A stretch of 64,000 bases of DNA from JAJUFS01 sp964599565 (GTDB taxonomy: Bacteria > Pseudomonadota > Gammaproteobacteria > Natronospirales > JAJUFS01): NCBI GenBank assembly GCA_964599565.1, contig CAZRFE010000002.1, forward strand, positions 1 through 64,000, in the 5' to 3' direction. The position numbers and the translations under genes are program-made. Of this stretch, positions 7,993 through 15,794 are shown in pieces. The notes under the pieces are model-generated. The model saw only the letters and a list, made by a program, of their open reading frames with translations. It searched no databases and was not told the origin of the DNA. The first letter of the stretch is position 1. Each line of letters starts with the position of its first letter.

Positions 7993-9318
7993 TCAGCCGG
8001 AAACATCAGGCAGGCGCGCGGAACGAAACGCGGCGAATGCGCCGATGACGGCAAGCAGCATCAGCACCGCGCTCGCACCACGCGCGTGGTCGAGCCAGCC
8101 GAGCAGGACACCGGCGAAAAGCACGACACCCATCACCGTGTTGCTGACGGCAACGTAGCTTGCGCGGTTTTCGCTGTCCGCCATGTCGACGAGATACGTC
8201 TTGCGCCCGACGCGCACGCCGTGATGCGCAACCGCCGCCGCGAACAGCAGCGCGGCGGCAACCGCGACATGCCCGAGCAACGGACGCGCGAAACCCGCAA
8301 GCAGCAGCGCTGCGATCATCACGAGCACGGACAGGGACGCAGCCGCCGTCATCACGCCGCGCGCACTGCGATCCGCGAAACGTCCCCAAGCGGCGCCGGC
8401 AACGAGTCCCGCGAGTCCGTCCGCTGCGAGCATTGCGCCGAGCGTTGTCGCGCCCGCGCTTCCTGCGCGCGCAACAAGCACGACGAGATAGGGAATCGCG
8501 AACGCCGTTGCAACGAGCAGCACGCGCGTCCACACGAACGCCGCGAACTGCCGGTCGTGCACCAGCAGCCCGAGCGAACGCACGGCTTCGCGGAATGCGT
8601 TGCCGCCGCCGGATGTCGCGCCCGGCATCTCCGGGATGCGCGCATACAGCAGCGCGGCGACGAGCCACAGCAGCGCCGCAATGCCGAGCAGCAGCGCGAA
8701 CAACATGCGCGATGCGTCCAAGGCGGGCGCGAACACGACGATCGCCGCCACCACGAGCGCGATGGCGCCGGCGATGGACGCGGACTGCCCGGTGAGCCGT
8801 CCGCGCCGCGTTCTTGAAACCGTCTTGCCGAGAACATCCTTTGCCGTGACGGAACACACGCCGCGCGCGAGCGAGAAGACAGCGAGCGCGCCGATGATGG
8901 CGATGCCGAGCGCCGCGCCTTCGATCGTCAGCGCCGCAACAAGCATCGCGCCGAGCGCGCCCGCCTGCACGATCGCGCCCGCGACCCAGAAAACCTTGCG
9001 TACCGCGCGCTCGCGCAGGAACTGCGCGATGAACAGCTGCGGCAGCAGCGCGAGCGATTCGCGCACGGGCACAAGCATGGCGACGAACACGGCCGGCGCG
9101 CCGAGCGTGGACAACAGCCACGCGAGCACGAGGCGCGGACTTGCGATGCTGTCGCCGAGTTTCGTGAGCGAGTTTGCGAGCAGTTGCAGGAGAAAGCTGC
9201 GCGGCTGCTCATGGCAGGCGGCGTCGGGAATGTCCTTGCAGACGCGCGCGTCCTCGTCGTCGGCGAGATAGCCGTAGACCTGGTGCGCGAGGGAGGTGTG
9301 GTTGCGATGTTCCGGCAT
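7993..9318 (-). CDS. Major facilitator superfamily (MFS) transporter
   Basis: 441 aa with about 12 predicted membrane helices after a hydrophilic N-terminal stretch of about 40 residues (MPEHRNHTSLAHQVYGYLAD). That tail is unusual in carrying three Cys/His-containing stretches (VCKD, ACHE). The rest alternates long hydrophobic segments with short basic loops such as RTRRGRLTG, typical of MFS loops. The gene is third in a tight DUF3187-MarR-MFS operon (28 bp after marR), so it is probably an exporter under the control of that MarR protein. Substrate unknown. Confidence 0.82.
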   Translation of the reverse strand: MPEHRNHTSLAHQVYGYLADDEDARVCKDIPDAACHEQPRSFLLQLLANSLTKLGDSIASPRLVLAWLLSTLGAPAVFVAMLVPVRESLALLPQLFIAQFLRERAVRKVFWVAGAIVQAGALGAMLVAALTIEGAALGIAIIGALAVFSLARGVCSVTAKDVLGKTVSRTRRGRLTGQSASIAGAIALVVAAIVVFAPALDASRMLFALLLGIAALLWLVAALLYARIPEMPGATSGGGNAFREAVRSLGLLVHDRQFAAFVWTRVLLVATAFAIPYLVVLVARAGSAGATTLGAMLAADGLAGLVAGAAWGRFADRSARGVMTAAASLSVLVMIAALLLAGFARPLLGHVAVAAALLFAAAVAHHGVRVGRKTYLVDMADSENRASYVAVSNTVMGVVLFAGVLLGWLDHARGASAVLMLLAVIGAFAAFRSARLPDVSG

Positions 9319-9346
9319 GCGGTTTTCGTGGCGCTGCCGGCGAACG

Positions 9347-9838
9347 TCACTCGCTCAGCAGGCGTCGCACCTTGTCGAGCACGGCGATGACGCGTTCCTG
9401 TTCTTCGTCGCTGAGCGTTGCAAGACGCTGCTTCAAGCGTTCGACATGATCGGGAAACACTTCGCGGAACAGCGCGTCGCCCTTCTCGGTGAGCACCGCG
9501 CGCATGCAGCGGCGGTCTTCGGGGCAGTTGCGCCGCTCGACCAGGCCTTTCTGTTCAAGCCGGTCGACGACGCCGGTGAGCGTGGTCTTGGTGATGAGCG
9601 TGTTCTCGCCGATGTCCTTGAACGTCATCCCGGGCTGGTTGCCGAGCGTTGCGAGCACGTCGAACTCGGGTCCCGTCAGCCCGAAGCGCTTGATGTCGCC
9701 CATGCTGAACTCGCTGAACGCCTGGTAGGCGCGCACCACTTCGCGAATCACGGCAAGCGCAGGCTCGCGGGCACACTCTTTCGTACGGTCCATCAGACGG
9801 TCTTTCTCTACGGGATAGTCCAGCATTGATAAGTCCAT
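9347..9838 (-). CDS. MarR-family transcriptional regulator
   Basis: 163 aa winged helix protein. The DNA-binding region is about residues 60-125: GLTGPEFDVLATLGNQPGMT, then FKDIGENTLITKTTLTGVVDRL and the wing QKGLVERRNCPEDRR. The wing DPKDRR-like motif is present as CPEDRR. A second in-frame ATG at 9826 (MLDYPVEKDRL) could be the true start. It lies between a DUF3187 gene (22 bp upstream) and an MFS gene (28 bp downstream) and probably controls this operon. The promoter region before the DUF3187 gene holds palindromic TCCGA/TCGGA elements that are candidate operators. Confidence 0.88.
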   Translation of the reverse strand: MDLSMLDYPVEKDRLMDRTKECAREPALAVIREVVRAYQAFSEFSMGDIKRFGLTGPEFDVLATLGNQPGMTFKDIGENTLITKTTLTGVVDRLEQKGLVERRNCPEDRRCMRAVLTEKGDALFREVFPDHVERLKQRLATLSDEEQERVIAVLDKVRRLLSE

Positions 9839-9860
9839 GCCTGTTTCAAGTCAAGCCGCT

Positions 9861-10949
9861 TCAGTAAGCGACACCGATGCCGAAGTGAAAACCGATGTCC
9901 GGCGTGTTGTTGAAATTCACAACATTTTCCGTGAGCGCGAACGTGTAATGCAGTGCGCCGCGGCGATGCCGGATGCCGGCGCTCAGCTGGTACTGGTTCG
10001 CCGCAAGCTCGGGATCGGTGTCGCCACGGAAGATGCTGCGTGCCGCGGTCGCCTGCAGCACGACGCTCGTCTGCGGTGCAACGCGCCGCTCCCACGCCGC
10101 CGTGATGCTCGGAATGTGCCGCCGCATCGCGCCGAAACTGTCGGAGCCGCCGAACCACACATGGTTCAGGCTGAAATAAAGGCCGTCGTCCGCCCACTGG
10201 CGCTGGAAGGAAACCTGCGCGCCGATGTCCGCATGCCCGGATGAGAACAGGGGATCGCTCGCGCCGAGCGGCAGTTTCGCCGCGACTTCCAGCACCACGT
10301 CCCACGCGCCGGCGGAAAGGCCGCGCTTGCGAAGACCGATCACCGGATCCGCAATCCCGGTGCCGCGCGGTGCTTCCGCGAACGCCACCTCGTGGTCGCC
10401 CACCTTGAAGAAACCCTGGAACCGGTCCTGCGCGACAAGATCCCGGCCGAAATCGCTGAACCCGGCCTTGCGGTGAAAACTCTCGATGGCTGCGTCCAGC
10501 GAACCGCCGTGATAGCGATGCACGGGCAGGATGCCGTACACCGCCAGCGATTCCGACACACCGTAGTGGAAGGAAAGGCTGAGCACGGAAATGGAGCCAT
10601 CGAAATAGAAGGCATCGCCGTCCAGCGCTGCCAGCGCCGCGAAATCCGCGTCCGCCAGCGGCGCGCGCGTGCCCCGCGCCTCCAGGTAGTCATGCACGTT
10701 GCCGCTCATGATGAAGGTGTTCGTGTACGAGACGTTCGCCTCCGCCGCCCAGCCCTCCGGGTAGCGCGCGGCGGCGCTCGCGGGCAGGAAGTCCAGCCGC
10801 TGAAGCGCGAACGGCGTGAGATCGCGCAGCCGCAACGGGCCGAGCAGGCCGGAATCGTCAGTTTCCGATGCCTGTGCAGAAAAGCTCGCCGTCCCGGCGA
10901 TCACCAGGAACAGCAGGACTTTCAACCACTTGTATGAACGGTGCAGCAT
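9861..10949 (-). CDS. DUF3187-family predicted outer-membrane beta-barrel protein
   Basis: 362 aa with a signal peptide (MLHRSYKWLKVLLFLVIAGT ... FSAQA, cleavage near residue 27). The mature part has alternating beta-strand patterns, the start GLLGPLRLRDLTPF typical of DUF3187, and a C-terminal amphipathic strand ending in aromatic FHFGIGVAY, as in outer-membrane barrels. The function of the family is unknown; many members resemble small-molecule porins. It is first in the operon with marR and an MFS gene, so it may be the outer-membrane partner for the exported or imported substrate. No strong ribosome site is seen at this ATG. Confidence 0.72.
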   Translation of the reverse strand: MLHRSYKWLKVLLFLVIAGTASFSAQASETDDSGLLGPLRLRDLTPFALQRLDFLPASAAARYPEGWAAEANVSYTNTFIMSGNVHDYLEARGTRAPLADADFAALAALDGDAFYFDGSISVLSLSFHYGVSESLAVYGILPVHRYHGGSLDAAIESFHRKAGFSDFGRDLVAQDRFQGFFKVGDHEVAFAEAPRGTGIADPVIGLRKRGLSAGAWDVVLEVAAKLPLGASDPLFSSGHADIGAQVSFQRQWADDGLYFSLNHVWFGGSDSFGAMRRHIPSITAAWERRVAPQTSVVLQATAARSIFRGDTDPELAANQYQLSAGIRHRRGALHYTFALTENVVNFNNTPDIGFHFGIGVAY

Positions 10950-11098
10950 TTATCCGAAACCATTTAATCCATTTACGGACTATTAAGTTGAAAAAGTGTC
11001 CGGCGGCACCTGCGGGGAGGGGAAGATCAGGGGGAGCTTGGCCAGGGGATAGCGGCGTCACCCCGGAGCACCCGCAGTGCCGACCGGACAGCGCAAAT

Positions 11099-11132
11099 TA
11101 TAATCCGATTTCGGACTAAATCAAGTCGGACT
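11099..11132. promoter_or_regulatory. AT-rich divergent control region with -10 element and paired palindromes
   Basis: The gene-free stretch from 10950 to 11245 separates the DUF3187-marR-MFS operon from the nuclease gene. It holds a perfect -10 TATAAT on the plus strand (11099-11104), then the inverted repeat TCCGA-TT-TCGGA (11104-11115) and AGTC-G-GACT (11124-11132). Related CGGACT/TCCGA elements recur at 10953-10957, 10976-10981 and near 11160. These are candidate operators for the MarR protein or another repressor. No good -35 is seen at standard spacing. The rest of the gap shows nothing else. Confidence 0.4.
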
Positions 11133-11245
11133 TTATTAATTCGTAATATTTCTGGTGCGTCCGACTTTTTCGGGGAACCGCCGGCTGCGTTATGCTCGCG
11201 GGCGTTTTCACCCCCGTTTTCCTTCCGTCCCGGAGAACCCTGCCC

Positions 11246-12670
11246 GTGCACCCCCGCCCGCTCGCCTTCGTCGATCTCGAGACCACCGGCACGCATCCGC
11301 GCGTCGACCGCATCATCGAGGTCGGCGTCGTGCTGGCGGAGCCGGACGGGACTTTTCGCGAATGGCAGAGCCTCATCGATCCGGACGTCTCGATTCCGCC
11401 GTTCATCGAGAACTTCACGGGGATTTCCAATGCGGACGTCGTCGCGTCACCGCGCTTCGAGGAGATCGCCGACGAACTCGCCGCGCTGCTGGAAGACCGC
11501 GTGTTCGTCGCGCACAACGCGCGCTTCGACTACGGCTTCCTGCGCCATGCATTCCAGCGCGCCGGGTTGAAGTTCCATCGCCAGCCGCTGTGCACGGTGA
11601 AACTCTCGCGGCGGCTTTATCCCGCATACACGCGTCACAACCTCGATGCGCTCATCGGCCGTCACGCACTCGACGTCTCCGACCGGCACCGCGCGCTCGG
11701 CGACGCCAGGCTGATCCACCAGTTCCTGGATGTCGCATTCCGCGAACATGGCGAGGCAACCGTGAACGCCGCCATCGGCGAACTCATCAAGCGTCCCGCC
11801 CTGCCGCCGCACCTGCCCGCCGCCGAGATCGACGCGCTCGCGGAGACGCCGGGCGTCTACCGCTTCTACGACGAGAACGGCCTCCTTTTATATGTGGGCA
11901 AGAGCGTGAACGTGCGCTCGCGCGTGCTTTCACATTTCTCCGCGGACCATGCAAGTAGCAAGGAAATGCGTCTCGCGCAGCAGGTGCGGCACGTGGAATG
12001 CACGACGACAGCAGGCGAACTCGGCGCGCTGCTGCTTGAGAACCGCGAGATCAAGGAACGGCTGCCGACGCTCAACCGCCGCCAGCGGCGCACGGAAAGC
12101 CTGCTGTCGCTGCAGCTTGCAAAGGATGCTGCCGCGGAACCCGTGGTGAAGATCGTTCATGTCGCAGCCTCCGACTTCGACAACGCAGGCGCACTGCACG
12201 GCTTGTTTCGCACGAAGCGTCTCGCGGAGAACGCGCTGCGCGAACTGTGTACCGAACACGGGCTGTGCCCGCGAAAGCTCGGGCTCGAAGCGCGCGGCGC
12301 GAAGGGACAGCCGTGCTTTGCACGGCAGCTGAAGAAATGCCGCGGCGCCTGCGAAGGCGCGGAGCCGGAACTGAAACATCACATCCGGCTGATGCAGGCG
12401 CTGGGGAAACTGAAACTCAAGGCGTGGCCGTATCCCGGGCGCATCGGCATCCGCGAAAGAAACCCCGACGGCGGCACGGACATCCACATTCTTGAGAACT
12501 GGTGCCATCTCGGCACGATCCGCGAACGGGATCTGCAGGGCGACCTGTTCGATTCATCGAAACTGGAAGGCGCGTTCGACCTGGATACCTACCGGATACT
12601 CGTGCGCTACCTGCATGGCAGGAAACGCGAACTCGATATCGTTCGCCTCGGCGAACCGCAGCCCGCCTAG
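11246..12670 (+). CDS. DnaQ-type 3'-5' exonuclease fused to UvrC/Cho-like GIY-YIG nuclease
   Basis: Fusion of 474 aa. The N-terminal DEDDh exonuclease (about 1-170) has ExoI FVDLETTGTHP, ExoII HNARFDYGFL and ExoIII RHRALGDARL. The C-terminal GIY-YIG domain (about 200-280) has GVYRFYDENG then LLLYVGKSVNVRSRV, followed by a UvrC N-terminal-like region with CRGACEG. It probably incises DNA near lesions and trims ends, like the Cho endonuclease in alternative nucleotide excision repair. GTG at 11246 is chosen for its GGAG 10 nt upstream and because the domain begins at once; an ATG at 11192 is also in frame. Such fusions are known in Proteobacteria. No LexA box of the E. coli form is seen upstream. 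Confidence 0.85.
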   Translation: MHPRPLAFVDLETTGTHPRVDRIIEVGVVLAEPDGTFREWQSLIDPDVSIPPFIENFTGISNADVVASPRFEEIADELAALLEDRVFVAHNARFDYGFLRHAFQRAGLKFHRQPLCTVKLSRRLYPAYTRHNLDALIGRHALDVSDRHRALGDARLIHQFLDVAFREHGEATVNAAIGELIKRPALPPHLPAAEIDALAETPGVYRFYDENGLLLYVGKSVNVRSRVLSHFSADHASSKEMRLAQQVRHVECTTTAGELGALLLENREIKERLPTLNRRQRRTESLLSLQLAKDAAAEPVVKIVHVAASDFDNAGALHGLFRTKRLAENALRELCTEHGLCPRKLGLEARGAKGQPCFARQLKKCRGACEGAEPELKHHIRLMQALGKLKLKAWPYPGRIGIRERNPDGGTDIHILENWCHLGTIRERDLQGDLFDSSKLEGAFDLDTYRILVRYLHGRKRELDIVRLGEPQPA

Positions 12671-12679
12671 CGGCGTTGT

Positions 12680-12925
12680 TCAGTCCTTGAGTTTCTTCGG
12701 CTTCACCTGCACGACTTTCGTACTGAGCTTTCCGGTAATCATCCAGCAGCAGTATTCGGGATATGCGAGCGCGATCTTCTCAATGATCTCGAAACCGGGT
12801 TTCCGCCGGCCGCTCTCGACCGCCACCAGTGTCTGTTCCTTCAGTCCGTGCTTGCGCGAAAAGAGCGTACGCCCAAGCCCCGTGGATTCACGCAACATTC
12901 GAATCCGTTCACCAATGGTTGACAT
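12680..12925 (-). CDS. XRE-family helix-turn-helix repressor, phage type
   Basis: 81 aa. The start at 12925 (MSTIGERIRMLRESTGLGRT) has AGGAAAG about 8 nt upstream; an ATG at 12952 is also in frame but lacks one. A lambda-repressor-like helix-turn-helix spans about residues 5-60 (LKEQTLVAVESGRRKPGFE). The ending YPEYCCWMITGK resembles the F/YPEYAYWLMTGK end of small phage repressors, as remembered from Pf-like and P2-like elements. It is divergent from an excisionase-like gene, forming a repressor/antirepressor-style pair. It converges with the nuclease gene 9 bp away. Confidence 0.75.
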   Translation of the reverse strand: MSTIGERIRMLRESTGLGRTLFSRKHGLKEQTLVAVESGRRKPGFEIIEKIALAYPEYCCWMITGKLSTKVVQVKPKKLKD

Positions 12926-13018
12926 CGATCGCTTTCCTGTTACGATTGGCAAAGGGTATGACGAGTGTCAAACCCATTGTGATTTAGTGTGAAACAAAGT
13001 GACGGGAGTCTAGCCGAC

Positions 13019-13264
13019 ATGGAATGTTGCGGCCTAGCGAAGCCTTGCCTTTTCCCTGGCGTTGCCCTCCTCAGCCCCGTTGTCAGCAAGGAACGCTTCG
13101 CGGAGATTTCCGGGCTGGAAGTCGGCGTCGTGCGCGGCATGCTGGACCGGGGATACCTTCCGGCCATGAAGATCGGCCGCCATCGTCTCGTGAACCTCTC
13201 CGCGCTGCATGCGCAAAGCCTGGCTTGCCTCGCCGCGCGCGAGCAATCAGCGCCGGGACGATGA
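13019..13264 (+). CDS. Small excisionase/MerR-type helix-turn-helix DNA-binding protein, phage-like
   Basis: 81 aa from the ATG at 13019, which has GGAG 10 nt upstream; a GTG at 12989 would add 10 residues. The core VSKERFAEISGLEVGVVRGM then LDRGYLPAMKIGRHRLVNL is a winged helix of the kind found in phage excisionases and in small regulators of filamentous phages. It is divergent from the XRE repressor, with a 93-bp region between that contains TGTCAAA and AGTGTGAAAC-like elements. Its 3' end overlaps the convergent endonuclease V gene by 18 bp. No integrase, replication or coat gene is adjacent, so it may be a remnant or a domesticated regulator pair. Confidence 0.65.
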   Translation: MECCGLAKPCLFPGVALLSPVVSKERFAEISGLEVGVVRGMLDRGYLPAMKIGRHRLVNLSALHAQSLACLAAREQSAPGR

Positions 13265-13912
13265 CAGCCTGTCCGCCGCACGTATCGGTTCGGGCAACCG
13301 GTAGCGCGTCGTGAAGCGGAGCACGAGTTCGGTTGCGGTGTCCAGGCTGACGCGGTTTCCAACGGAGACATACACCGGTTTCACGTTCGCGCGCGTGCGC
13401 AGCACGCGGCCGATGATTTCATCCTTGTCGATGAGCGGCGTCGAGTCGCCGCGCGCGTTGCCCGGTTCATCATGCTTTCCCGTCAGGCGCGACTTGCCGA
13501 CGCCGAGCGCCGGCAGTCCCGTGATCACGCCGAGGTGCGCGGCGATGCCGAGCCTGCGCGGATGCGCGATGCCCTGGCCATCGCAAAGCAGGAGATCGGG
13601 AAGTTCCTGGAGGCGTTCGAACGCGCCGAGCAGCGCGGGAATCTCGCGGAACGAAAGCAGGCCCGGCACGTAGGGAAAGCGCGTCGGTTCACGGTGCAGA
13701 ACGGACTCGATGACGTCGAGCGAGTCTGCGTCCATCACGACGATGGCGGCGCGCGTGACGGTGCCGTTGTCTTCAAAGCCCGTATCCACGCCCGCCACGC
13801 GCCGGATGGCGCCGAAATCGTCACGCGCGATCACGCGCGGCGCGATTTCCTTCTGCAGCGCGATTGCTTCGCGCGGCGAGAGATTCCAGCCGTGTTCGAA
13901 GGCAAGCTTCAT
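13247..13912 (-). CDS. nfi: Endonuclease V (deoxyinosine 3' endonuclease)
   Basis: DNA repair enzyme that nicks near deoxyinosine; 221 aa, normal length. The start at 13912 forms an ATGA overlap with the upstream amidotransferase gene; longer in-frame starts run into that gene. Family motifs are in order: AGVDTGFED (first catalytic Asp), TRFPYVPGLLSFREIPALL, LLLCDGQGIAHPRRLGIAAH with the catalytic Asp, and KPVYVSVGNRVSLDTA near the C-terminus. It is the third gene of a radical SAM - amidotransferase - nfi operon. Confidence 0.93.
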   Translation of the reverse strand: MKLAFEHGWNLSPREAIALQKEIAPRVIARDDFGAIRRVAGVDTGFEDNGTVTRAAIVVMDADSLDVIESVLHREPTRFPYVPGLLSFREIPALLGAFERLQELPDLLLCDGQGIAHPRRLGIAAHLGVITGLPALGVGKSRLTGKHDEPGNARGDSTPLIDKDEIIGRVLRTRANVKPVYVSVGNRVSLDTATELVLRFTTRYRLPEPIRAADRLSSSRR

Positions 13913-14613
13913 GCGTGTTCGAGCCCGGCGAGCCATTCGTTGAAGAAATGCGCAGCGTTGTGTTGCAGCGTCTCGCCGTGCCGTGCGGCATCCGCGCGCA
14001 GATCGCGCAGAGGCGGACTCGATGGATTCCGAAGCGCGCGGTAATGCCCGACGTACCACGACTCCAGTCCTTCGGGCGTCACTTCCGGATGAAACTGCAC
14101 GCCGAGCAGGTTTGCGCCGACGGAGAACGCCTGGTGCGGGCAGTCGGGCGTGGATGCGAGCGGCACGCCGTGCTCGGGAAGATCGAAGGCATCGCCATGC
14201 CAGTGGAACACGGGCGCACCGGTGAAGTGACGCAGCACGGATTCGCTGCCGGATGCCGTCAGCGTGAGCGGCAGCCAGCCGACCTCGCCGCGCACCGCGG
14301 GTGCGACGCGCGCACCGAGCGCGCGCGCCATCAGTTGTGCGCCAAGACAGATGCCGAGCGTCGGCAGGTTGTGTTCGAGACGCCGCTCGAGCAGGCGAAG
14401 CTCGCTCGCGAGAAACGGATAGTCCGCTTCATCGTTCGCGCTCACCGGACCGCCGAGCACGACCAGGAGATCGGGTTCTGCATTCTCGATGTCCGCAGCC
14501 GCCGCGCGCGGCGCTTCGATGTAGCGCACGCGGTAACCGGCATGCAGCAGGATGTCTTCGAAGGTGCCGAGATCCTCGAACTCAAGATGACAGATGGCGA
14601 TGCATTCGCGCAT
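13909..14613 (-). CDS. Class I glutamine amidotransferase (GuaA-like GATase1)
   Basis: 234 aa, glutaminase-type fold. The nucleophile Cys lies in LGICLGAQLMA and the catalytic His and Glu in GVQFHPEVT, so the triad is intact. The start at 14613 (MRECIAICHLEFEDLG) has AAGGAAA about 8 nt upstream. Stand-alone proteins of this kind are usually called GMP synthase-like amidotransferases; the acceptor is unknown. It lies 26 bp after the radical SAM gene and overlaps nfi by 4 bp, so they are co-transcribed. No synthetase partner is visible nearby. Confidence 0.85.
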   Translation of the reverse strand: MRECIAICHLEFEDLGTFEDILLHAGYRVRYIEAPRAAAADIENAEPDLLVVLGGPVSANDEADYPFLASELRLLERRLEHNLPTLGICLGAQLMARALGARVAPAVRGEVGWLPLTLTASGSESVLRHFTGAPVFHWHGDAFDLPEHGVPLASTPDCPHQAFSVGANLLGVQFHPEVTPEGLESWYVGHYRALRNPSSPPLRDLRADAARHGETLQHNAAHFFNEWLAGLEHA

Positions 14614-14639
14614 GCGTGTTTCCTTCGCGTGAAACGCGG

Positions 14640-15698
14640 TCAAAGAAGGCTTTGCTGGCCGGAGAGATCCGGTGCGCGAAAGCGCGTGACGTCGAGCACG
14701 GGGCGCGGCGCGAGATTCATGCCGTAGCGCCGGCAGGCAAGACGAAACCGCTTGCGGATCATTTCCGCGTATTCGCCTGTGCCGCGCATGCGTTCGCCGA
14801 ATTCGCTCGCGTAATCCTTGCCGCCGCGCGACTGGCGCACCAGCGACATCACGTGCTCGGCGCGCATCGGCAGGTGCGTCTCAAGCCAGTCCTGGAACAG
14901 CGGCGCGACTTCATGCGGCAGGCGCAGGAAGATATAGCTCGCCCAGCGCGCACCCGCCGCGCACGACGCTTCCACGATGGCTTCCATCTCGCTGTCGTTG
15001 ACGAACGGAATGACCGGCGCGACCAGCACGCTCACGGGCACGCCCGCGGCGGTGAGTTCGCGAACGACATCAAGCCGTGCGCCGGGCGACGCAGCGCGCG
15101 GTTCCAGTGTGCGTTTCAGTTCCGGCTGAAGCGTGGTGAGGCTGACGGCCACGCTCGCAAGATGATTGCGCGCCATGTCCGCGAGCAGGTCGATGTCGCG
15201 CAGGATGAGATTGCCCTTGGTGATGATCGTCACCGGATGCTCGCACTCCGCGAGCACTTCGAGGCATTCGCGCGTCACCCGGTAACGTTTCTCGATCGGC
15301 TGGTAGGGATCGGTGTTCGAGCCGATGTTGATCACGCGGCACTGGTAACCGCGCCGTGCAAGCGTTTCGCGCAGCAGCCGCGCGGCGTCGCGCTTGTAAT
15401 AGAGAATGCTTTCGAAATCCACGCCCGGCGAGAGATCGACATACGCGTGCGACGGACGCGCGTAGCAGTAGATGCAGCCGTGCTCGCAGCCGCGGTAGGG
15501 ATTGATGGATTGCTCGAAGGGAATGTCCGGCGAGTCGTTGCGCGTGACGATGCTGCGCGCACGTTCGCCGCGCACTTCCGTTGCCACGCTGTCGGGCACG
15601 GCTTCGCGTTCCGTGCTGCGCACGGTTGTCGCGAAGCGCCCGGCGGGATTGAGTGTTGCGCCGCGGCCGCGGCGGACGTGGCGTTCGTGTTCGGACAT
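14640..15698 (-). CDS. PA0069-family radical SAM protein
   Basis: 352 aa. The iron-sulfur cluster motif is CEHGCIYC (CxxxCxxC, about residues 71-78) preceded by SINPYRGC, typical of the PA0069/Rv2578c group. The radical SAM barrel follows, with GSNTDPYQPIEK and TIITKGNLILRDIDLL. The family is related to spore photoproduct lyase-like enzymes, but its reaction is not established. It is first in the operon with an amidotransferase and endonuclease V, a context that hints at nucleic-acid repair or modification; this is an inference. Confidence 0.88.
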   Translation of the reverse strand: MSEHERHVRRGRGATLNPAGRFATTVRSTEREAVPDSVATEVRGERARSIVTRNDSPDIPFEQSINPYRGCEHGCIYCYARPSHAYVDLSPGVDFESILYYKRDAARLLRETLARRGYQCRVINIGSNTDPYQPIEKRYRVTRECLEVLAECEHPVTIITKGNLILRDIDLLADMARNHLASVAVSLTTLQPELKRTLEPRAASPGARLDVVRELTAAGVPVSVLVAPVIPFVNDSEMEAIVEASCAAGARWASYIFLRLPHEVAPLFQDWLETHLPMRAEHVMSLVRQSRGGKDYASEFGERMRGTGEYAEMIRKRFRLACRRYGMNLAPRPVLDVTRFRAPDLSGQQSLL

Positions 15699-15794
15699 GC
15701 AGGCATTGTTCTATTCCGCGCGCTCGCCCGCAAGCGCGCTCGCCGCAGCCGGCCAAAGGTGTCAGACTGATCGCCCCGCACAAGGAGAATGCCC

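Noticed and set aside
11100..11245. LexA box for the Cho-like nuclease gene
   Set aside because: No CTG-N10-CAG site and no clear TTAGTA-N6-TACTAA site is present upstream.
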